NCBI GenBank assembly: GCA_012517865.1
Contig: JAAYUC010000038.1
Location: 1 to 53,685, forward strand
Direction: 5' to 3'
DNA: 53,685 bases
Origin: Chloroflexota bacterium
GTDB taxonomy: Bacteria; Chloroflexota; Anaerolineae; Anaerolineales; Anaerolineaceae
Shown here: positions 14,661 through 22,858 of the stretch, piece by piece
Numbering within the stretch: the stretch's first letter is position 1
Layout of the letters: every line of letters starts with the position of its first letter
Made by a program: the position numbers and the translations under genes
The notes under the pieces: generated by a model
What the model was told of the DNA's origin: nothing
Seen by the model: only the letters and a program-made list of their open reading frames with translations
Databases searched by the model: none

Positions 14661-16397
14661 TTACTTGGATAGCTGGGGCAAAAAGAGTTCCCTGTGGATT
14701 CTGAAGGATTCAATCGCGCCCAGGTCGCAGCGCGGGGTGTAACCCTGGGCCGAGCCGCCGGCGTAAGGACGCGGGTTTTCCTGCAGTTGGTCGGAGGCCA
14801 GCAGGGTGTTGCTATAGTCCCGACAGCCAGCGGGGTTGCCGCTATCCACCACCGGACCAAACAAGACCGGATGATAGTAATTGTGGTTATCCACGTACAG
14901 CGTGAGAGGTCCCAGCTGCGGGTCCAGAGTGTGGCCGGCCGTGCCGTACTGCATCCCGGCCATATCGCCGCTCAAGTCGCAGAACGCGCCGGCATTCCCG
15001 ATGAGGTTGTAACCGGCCGAGACAAAATCCCCATAACAATCGGAGACCACAATCTCATACACAGCCGCTTTCAGGTCGTGGTTTTTGGCAACGATGGAAT
15101 TTTTGGCCTGGATTTGGCTGCTGCCGCTCGCGTAGAAGCCGCCCCCCATGGCCAGGGTGCCGTCTGTCAGGTCCGCATCCGCGGTGTTATCCACCACGGT
15201 GACGTTTGCCAGGCGGGCAATTGAGGCATTTGTGGTGTGCAGGCCGCCCCCGTCCTCATCCGCCGTATTTCCGCTGATGGTAGAGTTTACGATTGTGAGG
15301 GTCTGGTCGTTCAGCGCAATCCCTCCCCCTTTGGCGCCGGCGGTGTTGTTGACAATCGAGGAGTTGGTCACTGCCGTACTTTTCCAGACGTACATGCCTC
15401 CGCCGTATCCGTCTGCGTGGTTGTCTTTAATCAGAGTCAGGTCGATGGTCACCGAATCGCCTGAAAGGTTGAGTCCTCCGCCGTAATTTGCCGTGTTCCC
15501 ATAAATCTTGGTCTGGCTGAGCGTTAATGAGCCAAACGAAATCGCCAGCGCTCCGCCGCCCCTGCCGGCGCTGTTGCCAAAAATCTCACTCCAAGAAATG
15601 CTGTACGTGCCGCCGCGCAGGTCAAAAGCACCGCCGTCGCCGTAATCGCTGTTATCGGCGCTGTTGCTGAAAATCACGCTGTTGGTCACGCTCATGCTGT
15701 TGTTTACGCCGGTGCTGCAGACCGCGCCGCCGTAGGAGCTTTGGGCAGCGTTGCCAGACACTGTGCTGCTGCTGATGGACAGACTGCCGTAGTTGCTGAC
15801 TGCCCCGCAGGCGTCTGAGAAGTTGTTGGTAATGTAGCTGGAAGATATCTGCAGCGCGCAGGAGCTGCAGGAATTTGTTATGGCCGGTCCCAGCTCGGCG
15901 GATGAATTGCCGCAGTTGGTAACCCTGACCTCAGAGAGCGCGACCGTTTTGTTTGCTTGGGTGCTCGCGATAGCAATCGCCTGTGAGAAGTTGCGGATTT
16001 CAAGGCTGTTGATAGTCACATTTGCTTTGATTTGGAAAGCCGGCTGTCCGCCCGCGTCCCGCCCGTGGATGATGGTGCTGCCCATCCCGGCTCCATTGAG
16101 GGTCACGGTTTCGGTGGGTTCCAGGCGTCCGGGAAGATAGAAAGTGCCAGCTGGGATGCTGATGATATCTGCGCCGGCATACGCGTTGGCTTCCTGCATA
16201 GCGGCGATGAGGCTGCATAGTCCGCCGCTGTCCGCGCACGTGCCGTTCCCCGGATTGACGTCGGGGTTCATGGTTGTGGTATTGACAGTGAAGGTTGCAT
16301 GAATATCGCTTTCGGCCTGCACAAGAACAGGCGCCAGAAGCACAGAGCACAACAGGAGCAGGCCAAGTACCAGGCCAGGCACTTTGCGAATGAACAT
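14661..16397 (-). CDS. secreted beta-helix protein with CSLREA-like domain and FLPxLSK tail
   Basis: The start at 16397 is chosen because AAGGAGGA stands three bases upstream of this ATG. The longer reading frame begins 51 bases earlier without such a site. The 578-residue product has a Sec signal ending near VLVQA, then a CSLREA-type entry (CADSGGLCSLIAAMQEAN), then about 400 residues of imperfect NS-rich repeats (GNSAGRGGGALAIS, GNTANYGGGLNLSG, NNTAGAKGGGIALN) typical of right-handed parallel beta-helices. It ends RELFLPQLSK, a tail also seen in the 22859 gene. It is probably a cell-surface adhesin or polysaccharide-binding protein. No catalytic motif is evident. Confidence 0.82.
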   Translation of the reverse strand: MFIRKVPGLVLGLLLLCSVLLAPVLVQAESDIHATFTVNTTTMNPDVNPGNGTCADSGGLCSLIAAMQEANAYAGADIISIPAGTFYLPGRLEPTETVTLNGAGMGSTIIHGRDAGGQPAFQIKANVTINSLEIRNFSQAIAIASTQANKTVALSEVRVTNCGNSSAELGPAITNSCSSCALQISSSYITNNFSDACGAVSNYGSLSISSSTVSGNAAQSSYGGAVCSTGVNNSMSVTNSVIFSNSADNSDYGDGGAFDLRGGTYSISWSEIFGNSAGRGGGALAISFGSLTLSQTKIYGNTANYGGGLNLSGDSVTIDLTLIKDNHADGYGGGMYVWKSTAVTNSSIVNNTAGAKGGGIALNDQTLTIVNSTISGNTADEDGGGLHTTNASIARLANVTVVDNTADADLTDGTLAMGGGFYASGSSQIQAKNSIVAKNHDLKAAVYEIVVSDCYGDFVSAGYNLIGNAGAFCDLSGDMAGMQYGTAGHTLDPQLGPLTLYVDNHNYYHPVLFGPVVDSGNPAGCRDYSNTLLASDQLQENPRPYAGGSAQGYTPRCDLGAIESFRIHRELFLPQLSK

Positions 16398-16565
16398 GAG
16401 TCCTCCTTTTGGTAGATGAAGGGAGAAGACGGTGTGCTTAAGTAACAATACGCGGAATTGTTGACAAGATTATACACGAATTCACTATCCGGTGTCCCGA
16501 TTTTGCCCGGCAGCGGGAATTCCGGGCGCAGAATCGGCGGCAGGCAGTCCTGAAAAACGGATGTG

Positions 16566-16602
16566 AAAAAAGCACCCCGGGCTGAAGACCTCCGGGGCGC
16601 TT
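16566..16602 (-). terminator. terminator of pepF
   Basis: CCCCGG (16575-16580) and CCGGGG (16592-16597) form a GC-rich stem extended by AGC/GCT. On the minus strand the hairpin is followed by a run of T (A residues at 16566-16571 on plus). It lies just after the pepF stop. Confidence 0.75.
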
Positions 16603-16625
16603 TGATGGATTGAACCGCTGGAAAT

Positions 16626-18398
16626 TTACAGTGCTTCCAGGCGCTTTACCATGCTGTCGATGATGTCGTACCCGCCCTGCCAGAACTCCGCTTTGGTCAC
16701 ATCCAGGCCGGCTTCCGCCAGGAGCTGTACCGGGGCGATGGAACCGCCCGCCGAGAGAATGCGCAGGTACTTGGGCTTAAAGCTTTCGCCCTCTTCCTGG
16801 TAGCGCTTGTACAGTGCGAAGACCAGCAGCTGCCCGAAGGCGTAGGCATAGACGTAGAATGGTGTGCCGTAGATGTGCGGAATAGACACCCATTCGTATC
16901 TGAATTCATCGCTTACATCCACCGAGTCCCCAAATTCCTCTTTCAGGTTTTCGAGATAGAGCTCTGAAAGTTCGTCAACCGAAGCGTCCTGGATAATCTT
17001 CTCGTGCGCGGCGCGCTCAAAGATGGCGAAGTAAATCTGGCGCAGGATGGTGGCAAACGCGTCATCCAGCTGTCCAAAGAGAATATCTTCCTTGACAGAC
17101 TGGTCGGTTTCGCGCTCCAGCATCAGGTCGGTCAGGGTCATCTCGCCGAAGGTGGAGGCGGTCTCCGCCAGGGGCAGGCAGGCGTGTTGGGTGTAGAGCG
17201 TGTGCTCTTCCGCCATCATGGAATGCACGGCGTGCCCAAGCTCGTGCGCCATGGTGGAGACGTCGTCGGATTTGCCCTGATAATTGAGCAGCACCCAGGG
17301 GGTCAGCTCGGGGAGGATGGTGGAGCAGAACGCGCCGCCCATTTTGCCTTTGCGCACTTCGCTGTCCACGTGTTTTTCCTCAAAGACGCGCCGGGCCTTG
17401 CTGGCAAAGATCTGGTCAAAGCGGTCAAAAGCTTCGAAGGTGAGCGCGACCGCGTCTTCATAACTGAAGTGTTTATCGGCCGCGGTGACCGGAGCATAGA
17501 TATCGTAGCGGCGCAGTTTATCCACGCCCAGTTTTTTGGCTTTCAACTTGAAATAGCGGTGGAAAACGCCCAGGTTCTTGCGCGTGACATCGATAAGCGT
17601 ATCGATAATCTCGTCCGGGATGTCGTTAATCAGGTTGCGCACGGAAATCGGGCTGCTGAAACCGCGCAGGCTGACGTTTTCATTGCGCCAGTCGCGCACC
17701 AGGTTCTGGTATATCTGCCCGAGAATTGGGGCGTCTTCCCCGTACACGCGGTAAAGCTCCTGATAGGCTTTGGCGCGCAGTTCGGGGTCGGCGCCGCGCA
17801 CATAGGTCATCAATTCGCCGCGCGTGAGTTCTTTTTGTTCGCCTTCTACTTCGAGATGAAAGACATAACGGTTCGTAATCGAGTCGTACAGCATGTTCAG
17901 CGCGTTGGAGCCGGTGACGTTCTTGAGGTTAATCACCTTTTCTTCAGCTTCGCTGAGCGTGTACGGCTTGAAGTTGCGAATTTGCTCCAGCCAATAGCGG
18001 TAGTCTCCGCTGGCAGCCAAAAGGCGCTGCGCGTTGGCGTCGTCCAGAGCTTTCCACCACAAGCTGAAAAAGAGGGTGCGGTTGGTCATATCCGCCGCGA
18101 ACTGCTGAATGCGGGCGACTGCTATCTGGGCTTTCTGGTCCTGGGTATTTGCGGCGAACGAAAGCTCGGCAAAGCCGTACAGGCGGGTGCCCAGTTTTTC
18201 CATCGCTTCCAAACCCATGACAATTTCCATGAAGCGTTCCGCGGAAATGTCGGGGCGCAGTTCTTCGCGGTACTTTTCAAATTGAGACACCATCGCTTCT
18301 AATTTTTGGTAGGTCGCCTCAATGTTGGGGTCTTCAAAGCCTGCGAACAGGTCGTCCAGGCTCCAACGGCTTTGCGTGTAGGTATAGTTGTTTTCCAT
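16626..18398 (-). CDS. pepF: oligoendopeptidase F, M3 family
   Basis: PepF is a cytoplasmic zinc peptidase that degrades peptides of roughly 7-17 residues. The 590-residue chain has the expected length, the helical N-terminal lobe, and the active-site MAHELGHAVHSMM, in which HELGH (about 385-389) supplies two zinc ligands and the catalytic Glu. The third ligand lies in the following ETASTFGEMTL. There is no signal peptide. The gene lies 23 bases downstream of the methyltransferase gene on the same strand, so the two may share a transcript. A long antisense ORF across it is a codon-use shadow. Confidence 0.95.
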   Translation of the reverse strand: MENNYTYTQSRWSLDDLFAGFEDPNIEATYQKLEAMVSQFEKYREELRPDISAERFMEIVMGLEAMEKLGTRLYGFAELSFAANTQDQKAQIAVARIQQFAADMTNRTLFFSLWWKALDDANAQRLLAASGDYRYWLEQIRNFKPYTLSEAEEKVINLKNVTGSNALNMLYDSITNRYVFHLEVEGEQKELTRGELMTYVRGADPELRAKAYQELYRVYGEDAPILGQIYQNLVRDWRNENVSLRGFSSPISVRNLINDIPDEIIDTLIDVTRKNLGVFHRYFKLKAKKLGVDKLRRYDIYAPVTAADKHFSYEDAVALTFEAFDRFDQIFASKARRVFEEKHVDSEVRKGKMGGAFCSTILPELTPWVLLNYQGKSDDVSTMAHELGHAVHSMMAEEHTLYTQHACLPLAETASTFGEMTLTDLMLERETDQSVKEDILFGQLDDAFATILRQIYFAIFERAAHEKIIQDASVDELSELYLENLKEEFGDSVDVSDEFRYEWVSIPHIYGTPFYVYAYAFGQLLVFALYKRYQEEGESFKPKYLRILSAGGSIAPVQLLAEAGLDVTKAEFWQGGYDIIDSMVKRLEAL

Positions 18399-18421
18399 GT
18401 GGGGTGTTGTTCCTTCCAGTG

Positions 18422-19531
18422 TTATCCTGAGTGATGTTTTTTGACGCTTTCGCGATATTTGGCGCGCAGTTTGTTGATTGGCTGGCGTGATTGCGTTTCA
18501 GCATCCCAATAGTACCAAAGCTCCCAGCCGTTTGCAGGCCCATTGCGTAAGCTTCGCGCCAGGGCGTGGATAGACCCGCGCTCGCCGCGGCAGACCAGCG
18601 AGCCGTCAGCCTGCACCGTGGCTTTCAGGTCTTCCTCGGGGCCGAAGAAAAGCGCCTGCCCGGGCTCGATGAAGCCCTGCTCCACCAGCGCGCCAAAGGG
18701 CACGCGCTCCAGGCCGCGCGGATTGGGGGTTACAAAGATAGGCGCGTTGAATTCCAGCTGCACGTAGCGGCTGAGGCGTTTGCGGGCACTGCGCACGTAG
18801 GATTCCTCCACTTCAATGCCGATATAGTGCCGCTGCAGCTTTTTGGCCATCGCCCCGGTGGTGCCTGTGCCAAAGAACGGGTCGAGAACCACGTCGCCGG
18901 GGTTGGTGCTTGCCAGCAGGACGCGGTAAAGCAGCGCTTCGGGTTTCTGGGTCGGGTGGACTTTGCGGCCGTTTTCCCTCAGGCGTTCGCTGCCCGTGCA
19001 GATGGGAATGAACCAATCCGAGCGCATCTGCAGGTCATCGTTGAGCGCTTTCATGGCATGGTAGTTGAAGGTGTAACGGGCGCCGCGTTCTTTTTGTGCC
19101 CAGAGCAGCGTTTCGTGCGCGTTGGTAAAGCGCATACCGCGGAAGTTCGGCATGGGGTTGCTCTTGACCCACACAATATCGTTCAGAATCCAGTATTCCA
19201 AATCCTGTAGGATGCGTCCGACGCGGTAGATGTTGTGGTAAGAACCAATCACCCACAAAGTGCCGGTGGGCTTCAGCACACGCCGGCAGGCGCTCAGCCA
19301 GGCGCGGGTGAAGTTATCATAGGCTTCCAGGGTCTCAAATTTATCCCAATCCTCATCCACGGCGTCCACGCGGGTGGTATTCGGCCGCCAGAGTTCGTCC
19401 TGCAGCTGAAGATTGTAAGGCGGGTCGGCAAAAATCAGGTCCACCGATTCGGCGGGCAGAGTGGGCAGTACATCCAGGCAGTTGCCCTGAATCACCTGGT
19501 CGAGATAGGGTTCGAGAGAGCCTTCAAGCAT
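18422..19531 (-). CDS. ccrM: CcrM/HinfI-type adenine DNA methyltransferase (GANTC) with RAMA domain
   Basis: This beta-class N6-adenine methyltransferase shows DPPYNLQL (Asp36-Tyr39 catalytic DPPY), LWVIGSYHN, SNPMPNFRGMRFTNAHETLLWA, HPTQKPEALL, and the SAM-binding DPFFGTGTTGA. These match Caulobacter CcrM and HinfI methylase, which modify GANTC. Residues of about 285-365 form the RAMA domain found at the CcrM C-terminus (ADGSLVCRGERGSIHALA, GWELWYYW). No restriction endonuclease gene is adjacent, so it looks like an orphan, possibly regulatory, enzyme. The 369-residue length fits CcrM. The recognition sequence is inferred from family. Confidence 0.9.
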   Translation of the reverse strand: MLEGSLEPYLDQVIQGNCLDVLPTLPAESVDLIFADPPYNLQLQDELWRPNTTRVDAVDEDWDKFETLEAYDNFTRAWLSACRRVLKPTGTLWVIGSYHNIYRVGRILQDLEYWILNDIVWVKSNPMPNFRGMRFTNAHETLLWAQKERGARYTFNYHAMKALNDDLQMRSDWFIPICTGSERLRENGRKVHPTQKPEALLYRVLLASTNPGDVVLDPFFGTGTTGAMAKKLQRHYIGIEVEESYVRSARKRLSRYVQLEFNAPIFVTPNPRGLERVPFGALVEQGFIEPGQALFFGPEEDLKATVQADGSLVCRGERGSIHALARSLRNGPANGWELWYYWDAETQSRQPINKLRAKYRESVKKHHSG

Positions 19532-19682
19532 GATGGTTTAATTGTACCTGTAAGGCGGTCTGATTGGGTGGACTAATGCTCGCTTCTGGGTATGTTTTGA
19601 TACGGACTGGCGCATTATGCGGTGGCTTGTCTGGGAAACCTTGAATGGCTTGAGCACCGATAAGAACCAAAGGCGGCCGCTT

Positions 19683-20879
19683 TTACGCGAGCAGCCAATC
19701 CAATAAATAAATTTGACGTATTCCGTTGTGATTAGCGTCGGTGGGGATGTCGTCAAGCGTTAGCAATACACGCGGGTAGTTGTCGGGAATAGCTTTGAAT
19801 GGCTGCAGCTCTCTTTTCAGGGTTTCCTCCGACAGTACGGTGGTGGCTACTTGAAAGTAGAAGAATTGTTTTCCATCGCTGGCAACAAAATCTACTTCTT
19901 TATCATCGACTTTTCCAACATTGACTTTGTAGTTTCTACGCAAAAGCTCAAAGTAGACAATATTCTCAATCTGATGTCCGAGGTCTGGCGAGATATTGGA
20001 GAGCAAAAAGTTCCTCAGACCGGTATCCACAATATAGTATTTGGACAGCGTTTTTAAAAGATTGCGTCCTTTCACATCAAAACGCTCCGCTTTATAGAAA
20101 ATGTAGCTTTCAGTCAGAGCTTTAAGATACTTATCCACTGTATTTACGGAAATGCTTCGCCCCGATGCGTTAATCGCATCGGATATGCGCTTCGCAGAAA
20201 TCGGGCTGCCAATATTGCTGCTTAGAAATCGGGTAATATCCTCCAACAAAGAAACATCAACAATACCTTCGCGTGTGGCAACATCTTTAATAAGAATAGT
20301 GCTGTAAATTCCCTCAATATAGGCCCTGAATGTGGAATCGGAGAGGTCCAGCTGAGTAAGGTAAGGAAATGAGCCGTAACGCAGATAGCGATTAAAGCAT
20401 TCCCGTACAGGAACCGTCCCACCGGAAGCTGATACAAACTCCTTAAAGGACAAAGGCAGCATTTCAATGAGAACATACCTGCCGGAGAGCAGGGTTGCCA
20501 ATTCACCTGAAAGCAAGTTTGCGTTTGAGCCGGTTATGTACAAATCAACTTTATCCTTGATATACAGGCTGTCTATCGCTTTTTCAAAACCCGGACATTG
20601 CTGGGCCTCATCCAGAAAAATATACGTGAAGCCATCGGGGAACAGCCGGGTTTCTATATAGCTGTAAAGCTGACGATAATTCAACAGCGCTTCGAAGGAA
20701 AGATCCTCTAGGTTAATATAGATAATTTGTTCCTTTGAGACGCCTTCGTTCAATAGACTACTGATATACTGCTGAAACAAGGTCGACTTGCCGCAGCGCC
20801 TAACGCCAGTTACAACTTTTATGACTTGCTTCTCCCGCCATTCCTGTAAGGCCTTTAAGTAAATTTCGCGTTGTATCAT
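19683..20879 (-). CDS. AAA_14/DUF4143 ATPase
   Basis: The 398-residue protein has the layout of the widespread AAA-DUF4143 family: P-loop GVRRCGKST near residue 30, Walker B YIFLDEAQQ, sensor ITGSNANLL, SGRYVLIEMLPLSFKEF, and a C-terminal DUF4143/nuclease-like region (ELLRRNYKVNVGKVDDKEVDFVA). The cellular role of the family is unresolved; many copies sit in mobile or defence-rich contexts. The ATG at 20879 follows GAGGAAAAT and is preferred to an earlier in-frame start at 20903. The gene and its upstream flank are clearly more AT-rich than all neighbours, which suggests recent acquisition. No terminal repeats or integrase were found. Confidence 0.85.
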   Translation of the reverse strand: MIQREIYLKALQEWREKQVIKVVTGVRRCGKSTLFQQYISSLLNEGVSKEQIIYINLEDLSFEALLNYRQLYSYIETRLFPDGFTYIFLDEAQQCPGFEKAIDSLYIKDKVDLYITGSNANLLSGELATLLSGRYVLIEMLPLSFKEFVSASGGTVPVRECFNRYLRYGSFPYLTQLDLSDSTFRAYIEGIYSTILIKDVATREGIVDVSLLEDITRFLSSNIGSPISAKRISDAINASGRSISVNTVDKYLKALTESYIFYKAERFDVKGRNLLKTLSKYYIVDTGLRNFLLSNISPDLGHQIENIVYFELLRRNYKVNVGKVDDKEVDFVASDGKQFFYFQVATTVLSEETLKRELQPFKAIPDNYPRVLLTLDDIPTDANHNGIRQIYLLDWLLA

Positions 20880-20903
20880 ATTTTCCTCAACCCCAGTATA
20901 CAT

Positions 20904-21334
20904 AATCGCAAAAGTTTTGTCAAATAATTGAAATAACTTACCGAAATTAAGAGATTTATCAATATTATGAAATAAAAGATTCTGTTTTTACGCTCTTAAC
21001 GAGTTGATACAACTTTTCGATCAGAAATTTCCAAATTTTTCATGCATGCTGAGAAGTAAAGCATTTCTCCTGCGGGAACTGCTTGGATAACTCATTTTCA
21101 GTGTTCCGTGTCAGAGGTAAGGAAGTCCGTTGAAAGATTCGGACGGCGGCACTCAGAAACATGCAGCCCAGACCTGAATCTTCGCTGTGGTTTCTTTCTG
21201 GCGCGCATTTGTGGAAAAAACAGCAGCAAGGTGAGCTTTACGCGCCAACAACATACCCACGTTGAGAGCGCAAAGGCAGCCTTGCTTCCTCTTTCCCCGC
21301 GGATTGACTATAATTTCCTCAGGAGACTCTCACT
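20904..21334. other. AT-rich then GC-rich intergenic gap
   Basis: The 431-base gap has an AT-rich left part (20904-21060) that matches the composition of the adjoining ATPase gene. The right part returns to the local composition. It contains no convincing gene or RNA. The change in composition near 21060 may mark one edge of an acquired segment. A TATAAT lies at 21309-21314, close to the thioesterase start. Confidence 0.5.
21309..21314 (+). promoter_or_regulatory. candidate -10 box of thioesterase-aminopeptidase operon
   Basis: A perfect TATAAT lies 20 bases before the ATG at 21335. No -35 hexamer is found at 16-18 bases. An AGGAGA ribosome site stands between it and the start. Confidence 0.4.
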
Positions 21335-21790
21335 ATGACCACCCTGACCCCCGCTTACCCTAAACAATTCACCTTTTACCACCCCATCGCTGTGCGCTAT
21401 GCCGACCTGGACACCCACCGCCATGTCAACAACATCGCTGTCCTTGAGTACGTCGAGACCGCCCGCACCGCCTATTATCAGGCTTCTGGCATTTGGGACG
21501 GCGTTACCGTTGAGAATATGGGCATGGTGGTCGCGTCGGTAAAATGCGACTACCTTGAATCCATTTGCTACAGGCAGAACGTGCGCGTTGGGCTCAGCCT
21601 GAACTATATCGGCACCAAGAGCCTGCGTTTTCGCTTTCAGGTGGAAGATGACCAGGGCGAGCACGTATTCGCGCGCGGAGAGGTAGTGATGGTTTCGTAC
21701 GACCATTTTGAAGGACATTCACGGCCGGTTTCCGCGGAATGGCGGCAAAAACTGGCTGCTTTTGAAGGCAGAGAGGATTTTTTGGCATGA
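21335..21790 (+). CDS. acyl-CoA thioesterase, 4HBT hotdog fold
   Basis: This 151-residue single-domain hotdog protein has the YbgC/FadM-type active-site segment YADLDTHRHVNNIAVLEYVETAR near residues 22-44, with the catalytic Asp in it. Such enzymes hydrolyse acyl- or hydroxybenzoyl-CoA thioesters in the cytoplasm. The substrate is not predictable here. The gene has a good AGGAGA ribosome site, and its stop overlaps the next start by four bases (ATGA), so it is cotranscribed with the M42 aminopeptidase. The functional link between the two is unclear. Confidence 0.88.
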   Translation: MTTLTPAYPKQFTFYHPIAVRYADLDTHRHVNNIAVLEYVETARTAYYQASGIWDGVTVENMGMVVASVKCDYLESICYRQNVRVGLSLNYIGTKSLRFRFQVEDDQGEHVFARGEVVMVSYDHFEGHSRPVSAEWRQKLAAFEGREDFLA

Positions 21791-22845
21791 ACCCAGACTT
21801 ACCCGCCCTGAACTACGCGTATCTTGAGGACTTTTTAGTGCGTTTGTTGAACACCCCCAGCCCGACCGGTTTTGCCGCGCGGGCGGTGGAATTGGTGCGC
21901 CAGACTCTGGCAGAGTTCCCGCAGATGAACCTGCGAGTAACTAAAAAAGGCGCGCTGCTGGCGGTATTGCCGGGCGCGGATGCCAGCGCGGAGCCCTTTC
22001 GCGCTCTGACAGCGCACGTGGACACTCTGGGAGCTATGGTCCGGGTGATAAAACCCAGCGGGCGCCTGGAACTGACCGGCATTGGCAGTTTTGCCTGGAA
22101 TGCTGTGGAGGGCGAGGGCGTTTGGGTGCACACCCAGTCAGGCGCCGTCGTGAGGGGCAGCCTGCTGCCCAACCACGCGTCGGTGCATGTCTACAATGAC
22201 GTCAAAGACCAAAAGCGCGGACCCGAAACAATGGAAGTGCGCCTGGACGCGCGCACCGCCAACGCCGATGAAACACGCGCCCTGGGCATTCAGGTGGGGG
22301 ACTTTGTCTCCTTTGACCCGCGGGTGGAACTGACCGCTGGCTTTGTGCGTTCGCGCCACCTGGACGATAAAGCTTGCGCTGCCTGCATGGTAGCAGCTAT
22401 TCAGGCACTTTGCGCGGCGGGTATCCGACCTGCCCGTACAACTTGCTTCCTGTTCAGTAACTTTGAGGAGGTTGGGCACGGCGGCGCCGCTGATATTCCC
22501 GCGGGGGTTGAGGAGTTGATCGCCGTGGATATGGCCGCCATGGGCGAAGGCCAAGTCTCGGACGAATTCCACGCCACGCTGTGCGTCAAAGACAGCGGCG
22601 GACCCTACCACAACGGGCTCAGCAACAAACTGCGCGCTCTGGCAGAGCATTATGCCATTCCATATAAAGTGGATATCTACCCGAACTACGGCTCGGATGC
22701 CACCGCGTATTGGCGCGCGGGAGGGGCGGCTGCTGCCGCGCTGATTGGGCCGGGGGTGGATTCCTCACACCATTATGAGCGCACCCACCGCGAGGCGCTG
22801 GAAGCCACAACTAACTGGATTCTGGCTTATTTACTCTCGGAATAG
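21787..22845 (+). CDS. M42-family aminopeptidase
   Basis: This 352-residue cytoplasmic metallopeptidase has the M42 signatures in order: NTPSPTG, AHVDTLG (metal His and Asp), RHLDDKA (bridging Asp), FEEVGHGGA (catalytic Glu pair), AVDMA, and SSHHYERTH (last metal His). The family forms tetrahedral dodecamers that trim N-terminal residues from peptides. It overlaps the thioesterase gene and faces the M14 gene, with 13 bases between the stops. Residue preference (Glu/Asp, Leu or Lys type) cannot be assigned from sequence. Confidence 0.9.
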   Translation: MNPDLPALNYAYLEDFLVRLLNTPSPTGFAARAVELVRQTLAEFPQMNLRVTKKGALLAVLPGADASAEPFRALTAHVDTLGAMVRVIKPSGRLELTGIGSFAWNAVEGEGVWVHTQSGAVVRGSLLPNHASVHVYNDVKDQKRGPETMEVRLDARTANADETRALGIQVGDFVSFDPRVELTAGFVRSRHLDDKACAACMVAAIQALCAAGIRPARTTCFLFSNFEEVGHGGAADIPAGVEELIAVDMAAMGEGQVSDEFHATLCVKDSGGPYHNGLSNKLRALAEHYAIPYKVDIYPNYGSDATAYWRAGGAAAAALIGPGVDSSHHYERTHREALEATTNWILAYLLSE

Positions 22846-22858
22846 AACCTGGGGAAGG

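Noticed and set aside
15237..15486. CRISPR-like repetition inside the beta-helix gene
   Set aside because: The periodicity is protein-level beta-helix repetition, with divergent DNA and no uniform spacers.
17004..18302. 432-codon open frame on plus strand opposite pepF
   Set aside because: It is the antisense of a strongly conserved M3 peptidase gene, has no ribosome site or recognisable domain, and arises from GC-rich codon use.
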